From positions 62,001 to 126,000 of the forward strand of contig CAWDLN010000001.1 in NCBI GenBank assembly GCA_963803115.1: 64,000 nt of DNA, written 5' to 3'. Below are positions 58,875 through 64,000 of this stretch, piece by piece. Under the pieces are notes generated by a model that saw only the letters and a list, made by a program, of their open reading frames with translations, did not search any database and was not told the DNA's origin. The position numbers and the translations under genes were made by a program. Position 1 is the first letter of the stretch. Each line of letters begins with the position of its first letter. The DNA comes from DATBGZ01 sp963803115 (GTDB lineage: Bacteria > Actinomycetota > Actinomycetes > Mycobacteriales > Micromonosporaceae).

Positions 58875-59579
58875 TCATTGTGCCCGCCGCTCGGTGCAGC
58901 AGGCGTCCGTACAGTCGGACTCACAGCCGTCGCCGCTGCCGTCACGGTCGTGCGGCGTCGGCGCGCAGGCGCAGGCATCGCCGCGCCACGCCTCGATGCC
59001 CTCACGAACGGCCACGGCGGCGATGACTAGACCTGCGATCGGGTCTGCCCAGAACCATCCGAGGGTGGCATTGAGCACAAGCCCGGCGAGCAGAATCGCG
59101 GACAGGTAGGTACACAGCAGGGTTTGGGTGGAGTCCGCCACGACGGTGGCCGAGCCGAGTTCCCGGCCGACACGCCGCTTGGCCCACACCAGCACGGGCA
59201 TGACGATTAGCGACGCGACGGCCAAACCGATGCCCACCGGTGACGGCCGGGGCTCGTCGTCGCCCAGCAGCGACGTGACCGCATCGACGCTCACCCACGC
59301 GGCCAGGGCGAAGAACGACGCCGCGATCAGGCGCAGGGCCAGCCGCTCCCGTGTCTCCGGCATGCGGGAGCGGAACTGCCAGATCACGACGAGGGCGCTA
59401 GATACCTCGATGAATGAGTCCAGCCCGAACGCGATGAGCGCAGTGGAGGAGGCTGCTGCGCCGGCGCCGATCGCGACGAGACCTTCGAGCAGGTTGTAGC
59501 CGGCGGTGGCGTAGGCCAACCAAAGCGCACGCCTGTTCATTACCTGCCGCCGCGAGGCATGACTCGGCGCAGTCGTCAT
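58875..59579 (-). CDS. Cation diffusion facilitator with Cys-rich tail
   Basis: A 234-residue CDF transporter with about six spans (ALIAFGLDSFIEVSSALVVI supplies a metal-site Asp; VVADSTQTLLCTYLSAILLA the second). CDF proteins export divalent cations such as Zn, Cd or Co in exchange for protons. The C-terminal tail is unusual: CACAPTPHDRDG, then CESDCTDACC, seven Cys in about 30 residues, likely a cytoplasmic metal trap. The usual large cytoplasmic CDF domain is short. Its ATG overlaps the stop of the upstream ArsR-type gene. Confidence 0.9.
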   Translation of the reverse strand: MTTAPSHASRRQVMNRRALWLAYATAGYNLLEGLVAIGAGAAASSTALIAFGLDSFIEVSSALVVIWQFRSRMPETRERLALRLIAASFFALAAWVSVDAVTSLLGDDEPRPSPVGIGLAVASLIVMPVLVWAKRRVGRELGSATVVADSTQTLLCTYLSAILLAGLVLNATLGWFWADPIAGLVIAAVAVREGIEAWRGDACACAPTPHDRDGSGDGCESDCTDACCTERRAQ

Positions 59580-59935
59580 TGCCTGACTCGGTGAGCGTAG
59601 TTGGGGCACAACGCCACCGCCGACCCGGTGGCCGCAAGCACGCTCTCGGCCGCCCGCAGCAGATCCAGCAGCTCCGGTCGTGTCAATCCGTAGTACGACT
59701 GCCGGCCGTCGACCCGGTACTCCACTAGACCGCAGTCGCGCAGGCACGCCAGGTGCTTGGAGACAGTCGACTGCACCAGGCCGAGCTCCCTGGTCAGGTC
59801 CACAACCCGGGCCTCGCCACCCGCTAGCCGCTGCACAATCCGGAGCCTGGTCGGGTCGGCCAACGACCGAAACAGAGCGGTCCCCGCGATCAAGCCGCCC
59901 TCGAGACTGGTCGCCGACTCAGCCGGGCGAGTCAT
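59576..59935 (-). CDS. CmtR-like metal-sensing repressor
   Basis: A 119-residue ArsR/SmtB repressor. Cys64 and Cys68 in HLACLRDCGLV, plus Cys110 near the C-terminus, reproduce the pattern of mycobacterial CmtR (Cys57, Cys61, Cys102), which senses Cd(II) and Pb(II). It is co-encoded with the CDF exporter, so cadmium or lead efflux control is the likely role. ATG 59935 was chosen because upstream residues do not fit the family. Confidence 0.9.
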   Translation of the reverse strand: MTRPAESATSLEGGLIAGTALFRSLADPTRLRIVQRLAGGEARVVDLTRELGLVQSTVSKHLACLRDCGLVEYRVDGRQSYYGLTRPELLDLLRAAESVLAATGSAVALCPNYAHRVRQ

Positions 59936-60103
59936 CGCCACAACGTGATGATAGCGCCGCCTGACGATGAAGGCCGGAGCCGATTTTCGCATGGACCCCT
60001 GTGCATACATCCGGGCTGCGCTCGATCCCGTCGCCAGGCGCGGTGCTAAGCCGACGGCGGCGGTCGACGGGGCACGGGACTTCGACCGGGATGTGTTCGT
60101 GGG

Positions 60104-60469
60104 TCAGTAACTGAATGTCGTCGCACCGTCGTCGCCGATCCATTGCCACATCGGAACCGTGCCGCCGAGTTCCGCGTTGGAAAGCAGTTGGCCGTCGTCC
60201 AGCTTTCTGGCGTTGAAGCAGATTGGGCAGACCAGGTAGCGCCCGCCGGCCTTGTCGTAACGGTCGAGAAGATCGGGCAGAGGCGGGCAGCCCTCGCAGG
60301 CCACCCCGACGGCAACCCCGCCGAGTGCGAGGCGGACCGCGTCTTTGGTCAAGAACATGAGAGTTGGTCTGCCCTGTTCTGCGGCCCCAACCGCAACGAG
60401 GAATGCGACAGTGACCCGTTCCGGGTCCTCCATGCCAGTGATGAGACTGACGACGGCCTTCTGCGCCAT
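60104..60469 (-). CDS. DsrE family protein (copy 2)
   Basis: A 121-residue paralogue of the protein at 49111-49476, with the same CEGC and CPICFNAR cysteine pairs. It is the second gene of a minus-strand pair with the methyltransferase at 60578-61348, separated by 108 bases. GAAGGAGAAACC precedes the ATG. A sulfur-transfer role is assumed from the family. Confidence 0.9.
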   Translation of the reverse strand: MAQKAVVSLITGMEDPERVTVAFLVAVGAAEQGRPTLMFLTKDAVRLALGGVAVGVACEGCPPLPDLLDRYDKAGGRYLVCPICFNARKLDDGQLLSNAELGGTVPMWQWIGDDGATTFSY

Positions 60470-60577
60470 GGTTTCTCCTTCGGGTTGGCGACAGGCTTAT
60501 GCCCTGCTGGATTCACGTTCTGAGCGAGGGTTGCGATGAGTGTCCCTTTTGGACGGTGATGGATTCGAGCTGACCGC

Positions 60578-61348
60578 TCAGCGGCTAGGTTTGACAGCGA
60601 GCAGGGAGATGCTCTTCACGCCGTACGTGCCGCTCGCGTTGCGCGCCTGCTCGGAGATGAACTGGTACGGGTTCTGGCGGCTCGTCTCAATGCGCAGACC
60701 GGCGTCCTCAATCGCTTGGCGGTACCCATCCTCTTGGGCGGCACCGCCTATGCACGAGGCCCACAGGTCGGCGTCGCCGACTATCGCGTCTTTCAGCTGC
60801 CGCTCGCTGACGATGTCTGCGATTGCCAACCGCCCCCCTGGTCGCAGCACGCGGGCCGCCTCGGCGAATACCTGCCCCTTCTCTGGCGAGAGGTTGATAA
60901 CACCATTGGAAATCACACAGTCGAAGCTCTCGTCTTCCGCGGGCGGGCTCTCTATCCGGCCCTCACGGAAATCAACCTGATCGACGCCTGTGTCGGCGGC
61001 CAGCCGGCGAGCCTTGGCGAGTTGCTCGGGTGTGAAGTCGATGCCGATGACGCGTCCCAAGGCCCCTACCAACTGGGCGGCGTAGAAGACGTCCATCCCC
61101 GAGCCGCTGCCCAGGTCGAGCACGCGTTCACCCTCGCGCAGGTCGGCGAGGTCGAAGAAGTACCCAACCCCTGCGAACGACTCGACGGCCCCGGCGGGGA
61201 TCCGGTCGAGGACGTCCGAGGCGTAGCCGAGGCGATCGGCCAGCGGTCGTCCCATCTCGAAGTGGTATGTCCCGTGCGGCTCCTCGGCCACGTGGCGGTA
61301 CATGTCCCTCACCTTGGCCTGCAGCTCTCGAGTATCAACGACAGTCAT
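60578..61348 (-). CDS. ArsM-like SAM methyltransferase
   Basis: A 256-residue class I methyltransferase resembling arsenite methyltransferases (motif I VLDLGSGSGMDVFYAAQL, GRVIGIDFTPEQL, then ISNGVINLSPEK and WASCIGGA). In ArsM the residue after ISN is a Cys that binds arsenite (SNCV). Here it is Gly, so methylation of arsenite is doubtful. The C-terminal Cys in WASC remains. A copy of its relatives lies in pieces at 50225-50419. ATG 61348 follows GAAGGA at eight bases. Confidence 0.85.
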   Translation of the reverse strand: MTVVDTRELQAKVRDMYRHVAEEPHGTYHFEMGRPLADRLGYASDVLDRIPAGAVESFAGVGYFFDLADLREGERVLDLGSGSGMDVFYAAQLVGALGRVIGIDFTPEQLAKARRLAADTGVDQVDFREGRIESPPAEDESFDCVISNGVINLSPEKGQVFAEAARVLRPGGRLAIADIVSERQLKDAIVGDADLWASCIGGAAQEDGYRQAIEDAGLRIETSRQNPYQFISEQARNASGTYGVKSISLLAVKPSR

Positions 61349-61403
61349 TGCCACACTTCCTTCGGTTATCCGGCCCTCGCGGGAGAATGCGTCCATGGCT
61401 AGG

Positions 61404-61472
61404 AAGACGTCCGGCGGGCTTGTGTTAGTGCGTCCTCGCGACACGCAATAACAGGCACTCGCGAGACGTCTT
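61404..61472. promoter_or_regulatory. Nested inverted repeat in the divergent region
   Basis: AAGACGTC at 61404-61411 and GACGTCTT at 61465-61472 form an outer 8-bp palindrome, with two TCGCGA hexamers inside at 61436-61441 and 61459-61464. It lies between the divergent methyltransferases at 61348 and 61485/61536, so it is a good candidate operator. Confidence 0.6.
61424..61453 (-). promoter_or_regulatory. Shared promoter-like motif upstream of the ArsM-like gene
   Basis: On the minus strand the sequence reads GTTATTGCGT, then CGCGAG and GCACTA. The same order (GTTGTTGCGT, CGCGAG, GCAATA) occurs before the ECF sigma operon at 62494-62524, differing by one gap and a few substitutions. It ends about 75 bases before the start codon. 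Confidence 0.55.
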
Positions 61473-61535
61473 AGACGATGTGTCGTGCTATCCCTCATTA
61501 CGGCGGTCGCCCTGACGACGCCGCAGGGGAAGGCT

Positions 61536-62315
61536 GTGCGTGCGCTGATCGCTCACTACTCCTCGACCGCAGAGGCGTACGAGGACTGGTGGGCATCCGC
61601 GTTGCACCCCGCCAGCGTCCAGTTGCTCGACCGGCTGCCGCTCGGTCCCGCGCGTCGCGTGCTTGATCTCGGTGCTGGTGTTGGGACGTTGCTGCCGACG
61701 CTTTCACGGGCCGCGCAGTCCGCGTTGATCGTCGCCGCTGACCGGGCTGAGGGCATGCTGCGCCGTTCCCAACTGGGATGCCCACGTGTCGTGGCGGACG
61801 CCGCGCAGCTTCCCTTCGCTCCAGCCTCCTACGACGTCGTCGTGATGGCGTTCGTCCTGTTCCACGTGCCCGAGCCCGGAGCGGCACTGCGAGAGGTGCG
61901 ACGTGTGCTGCGCTCCGACGGGTTCGTGGGCTTGACCATGTGGGGGAAGGGCGCCGGCGTCCCGGCCATGGAGATCTGGAAGGAGGAGCTCGACCGGCAC
62001 CGCGCCCCTTCCGCGGAACCCACCGTCGCCCGGCATGACCTCATGGATACGCCGGATAAGGTGCGGGAGCTGCTCGACGTGGCCGGATTCCACGACCTAC
62101 GCGTCGAGTTCCTCGCTTGGTCGCACCGACCCAGTCTGGAGGAGTTCGTACGACGCAACGTCGCGCTCGGCGCGGCCGGCCGGCGTATCGCCCACCTGTC
62201 ACCGCACGCTCGGGCTGCTTTCTTGCGTGACGTGCGGGCGCGGCTCGACAAGCTCTCTGCTGACGACTTCGTCGACCGTAACGAAGTCATCGCCGCCACC
62301 GCGGTCGCAGACTGA
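61536..62315 (+). CDS. SAM-dependent methyltransferase
   Basis: About 259 residues. Motif I is VLDLGAGVGTLLPTLS, then acidic AADRAEGML, MAFVLFHVPEPGAALREVRRVL and GFVGLTMWGKG, as in the UbiE/Methyltransf_11 group. GTG 61536 (VRALIAHYSS) is supported by GGGGAAGG just upstream; GTG 61485 in the same frame is the alternative. The gene is divergent from the ArsM-like methyltransferase. Substrate is unknown. Confidence 0.87.
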   Translation: MRALIAHYSSTAEAYEDWWASALHPASVQLLDRLPLGPARRVLDLGAGVGTLLPTLSRAAQSALIVAADRAEGMLRRSQLGCPRVVADAAQLPFAPASYDVVVMAFVLFHVPEPGAALREVRRVLRSDGFVGLTMWGKGAGVPAMEIWKEELDRHRAPSAEPTVARHDLMDTPDKVRELLDVAGFHDLRVEFLAWSHRPSLEEFVRRNVALGAAGRRIAHLSPHARAAFLRDVRARLDKLSADDFVDRNEVIAATAVAD

Positions 62316-62493
62316 CGTCTATCTGCCCAAGCACCAGACTGCGTTCAAACCGCGCGCCCCTTCTACCACCGCTACCAGCCGGGAGTGTTGGAATCCGAAC
62401 GCGGTACCGTGCCGTCTCCACTCGGCAAGTGGCGCGCAGCGCCAGGTCATTCGGGTGCGGGTCGCTGCGCTGGCCCGGGAGTTCGGGAGCCGC

Positions 62494-62524
62494 GTTGTTG
62501 CGTCCGCGCGAGAATGCAATAGGA
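62494..62524 (+). promoter_or_regulatory. Shared promoter-like motif upstream of the ECF sigma operon
   Basis: GTTGTTGCGT-CCG-CGCGAG-AAT-GCAATA-GGA matches the motif before the ArsM-like gene. A GGAAT at 62390-62394 with GTC 19 bases later is also near to the SigR-type promoter pattern, but that match is weak. Confidence 0.5.
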
Positions 62525-62549
62525 GATTCTCAGGAAGCGTCCCAAGAAT

Positions 62550-63164
62550 GTGGCAATGGTTGGCCTCAGGGTTGGAGTGACGTTGGAGAGCTCCCGAACC
62601 GACCGGCGGGAGAGCTTCAGCAATCTGGCGCGAGGCCAGCTTCCGCGCCTGTACTCCATCGCCAGACGCCTCGTCGGTGCCGATGCCGAGGACGCGCTTC
62701 AGGACTGCCTACTTAAGGCCTTCCAGCGGTTCGACCAGCTGAACGACGCGGCGGCGGGACCGGCGTGGCTGACGAGCATCCTTGTGAACTGCTGCCGGGA
62801 CCACGGTCGTGCGAAGGCGAGGCGACCGGTTGAGATCGACTTCGACGAGGTCGAGGAGTTCTCCCTCTATCGCAAGATCGCGTACGAGGACCCGTTCCCG
62901 TACTCAGACTCGCTCCACCTCGACTTTCTCGGTGAGTTCGGGCCGGAGGACGTGAGGGCTGTGCTGCTCCTTCTACCTGAGCTGTACCGCGTCCCGCTCG
63001 TGCTTGTCTATATGGACGGGTTTCTAGCGAGGGAAGTGGCCGGCATGCTCGATGTGCCGCTCGGGACTGTGTTGGCGCGGTTGCACCGGGGGCGCAAGTT
63101 GTTCGAGAAGCAGATGTGGGACTACGGGGAGCAGAGTGGTCTGCTGGCGGGAGGCGCGCGATGA
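62550..63164 (+). CDS. ECF sigma factor (SigR/SigH-like)
   Basis: About 204 residues. Region 2 reads YSIARRLVGADAEDALQDCLLKAFQRFDQL, with AWLTSILVNCCRDHGR; region 4 reads YRVPLVLVYMDGFLAREVAGMLDVPLGTVLARLHRGRK. The C-terminus LFEKQMWDYGEQSGLL resembles SigR/SigH-type ECF factors, which respond to thiol oxidation. The start is uncertain between GTG 62550, ATG 62556 and GTG 62577. Its TGA overlaps the ATG of the anti-sigma gene. Confidence 0.9.
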   Translation: MAMVGLRVGVTLESSRTDRRESFSNLARGQLPRLYSIARRLVGADAEDALQDCLLKAFQRFDQLNDAAAGPAWLTSILVNCCRDHGRAKARRPVEIDFDEVEEFSLYRKIAYEDPFPYSDSLHLDFLGEFGPEDVRAVLLLLPELYRVPLVLVYMDGFLAREVAGMLDVPLGTVLARLHRGRKLFEKQMWDYGEQSGLLAGGAR

Positions 63165-63391
63165 TCAGCTGCTCGGAGGCCGTGCGGCGGCTCTGGGAGT
63201 ACCTCGACGGCGCTCTTGACGCCACGGATCGCGCCCAGGTCGAGGAGCACCTGGGCCTCTGCCGCCGCTGCTGTGGCGAACTCGAGTTCGCCGAGGAGCT
63301 GCGGAAGTTCCTTGCCAGCTCCCCGCACGAAGACCTGCCCGACGACGTTATGCGGCGCCTTAACCAAACGCTGGAGGAGCTGGGGCCATGA
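63161..63391 (+). CDS. Zinc-binding anti-sigma factor
   Basis: A 76-residue zf-HC2/ZAS protein: MISCSEAVRRLWEYLDGALD, then the HLGLCRRC motif (HxxxCxxC) with an upstream Cys, as in RsrA, where oxidation of these cysteines releases the sigma factor. Overlaps by four bases with both the sigma gene and the methyltransferase gene, so all three are translated together. Confidence 0.92.
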   Translation: MISCSEAVRRLWEYLDGALDATDRAQVEEHLGLCRRCCGELEFAEELRKFLASSPHEDLPDDVMRRLNQTLEELGP

Positions 63392-64000
63392 GCCGAGACC
63401 TGATGCGAAGCGCCGAGGTGAAAGACCTGGTCCGCGACGCGTACCGAAACGTCCCCCCAACGACGGATGCCGTGGCCCACAAGTTCTACAGCGCCGAGGA
63501 CCTAGCGCAGGTGCCCCAATCCGCGATCCAACGGGCGTTGGGGGTGGCCAATCACCTGCGCTTTGCCGACATCCGACCCGGCGAGACCATTCTCGACCTG
63601 GGTTGCGGGGGCGGCATCGACACCATCCTCGCCGCCCGGCGAACCGGTGCCTCAGGTCGGGTGATCGCCCTCGACTTCCTCCCCGAGATGCTCGATCGGA
63701 CCGCCAAGGCTGCGGGCGAAGCCGGCCTCACCAACGTCGAAACGGTCGACGGCGAAATGGAGTCGATCCCGCGCTTAGACGCGAGCGTGGACCTAATCAT
63801 CTCCAACGGCGTCATCAACCTGTCGCCGCGAAAGGCCCGAGTGATGGCGGAGTGCGCTCGGGTGCTGCGTCCCGGCGGGCGGCTCTGCGTCTCTGATCTC
63901 ACCGTCGAACAGGACGGCCTCCCGCCGGAGATCCTCACACAGCCGGCCGCATGGGCCGGTTGCGTCGCCGGCGCTCTGGCGGAGGACGACTTCGTTCAGA
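63388..64000 (+). CDS. ArsM-like SAM methyltransferase (cut by window end)
   Basis: The first 204 residues of a class I methyltransferase: YRNVPPTTDAVAHKFYS, motif I ILDLGCGGGIDTILAA, GRVIALDFLPEML, then LIISNGVINLSPRK and GGRLCVSDLTVEQ. As in the methyltransferase at 60578, the arsenite-binding Cys of SNCV is replaced by Gly. The WAGCVAGAL Cys is kept. Co-translated with a redox-type sigma/anti-sigma pair, so the enzyme is probably induced by thiol or metal stress. The C-terminus lies beyond the window. Confidence 0.87.
   Translation, partial: MSRDLMRSAEVKDLVRDAYRNVPPTTDAVAHKFYSAEDLAQVPQSAIQRALGVANHLRFADIRPGETILDLGCGGGIDTILAARRTGASGRVIALDFLPEMLDRTAKAAGEAGLTNVETVDGEMESIPRLDASVDLIISNGVINLSPRKARVMAECARVLRPGGRLCVSDLTVEQDGLPPEILTQPAAWAGCVAGALAEDDFVQ

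Overview
The window is high-GC actinobacterial chromosome. Gene content and order (dnaK-grpE-dnaJ-hspR with clpB nearby, HspR-type operators, pyrE, fba, purA, many GTG starts, a tRNA with encoded CCA) fit the Micromonosporaceae or close relatives; that placement is inference. No phage structural gene, complete insertion sequence, CRISPR array or intact integrase was recognised.

Positions 1 to about 40.6 kb look like core chromosome. They hold an acyl-CoA dehydrogenase, a Nudix hydrolase, a UvrC-like GIY-YIG protein, a DUF427 protein, an AAA/DUF4143 ATPase behind three phased 13-bp repeats, purA, a six-copy tandem repeat, a degenerate lipid-kinase-like protein, a ParA-like ATPase, two frameshifted genes (LOG family and an unknown), an NRDE protein, fba, the AmrB/AmrS pair, a metallophosphatase, DedA, a class II aldolase, ArsR, pyrE, an SDR, two membrane proteins and clpB. 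The HspR chaperone operon follows, then a lipoprotein, a two-component system, a PH-domain protein, a rhomboid, a cyclophilin, CorA, a PLP aminotransferase and a pyridoxamine-phosphate-oxidase-like protein, ending at tRNA-Gly(CCC).

From 40.66 kb to the end the sequence looks accessory. It starts with about 2 kb of relic DNA carrying a 5'-truncated succinate-semialdehyde dehydrogenase. A 42-bp copy of the 3' half of a tRNA-Phe gene follows, the usual footprint of a tRNA-targeting integrative element. Next to it is an AT-richer, unrecognised P-loop ATPase gene. Beyond lie an ECF sigma/YciI pair, an HD-GYP protein fused to a LuxR helix-turn-helix, two DsrE paralogues each paired with a methyltransferase (one methyltransferase reduced to fragments), a large LuxR-type ATPase regulator facing FAD/OsmC/AhpD-like genes, five further methyltransferases, an ArsR/SRPBCC pair, a CmtR-like sensor with a Cys-tailed cation diffusion facilitator, and finally a translationally coupled ECF sigma, zinc anti-sigma and methyltransferase operon cut by the window end.

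The right-hand region looks like a thiol/metal/oxidant-response island, and its outer boundary (an intact tRNA-Phe) was not seen inside the window. Several genes carry single-base frameshifts, nearly all apparent one-base insertions, which points to sequence error at least as much as to gene decay.
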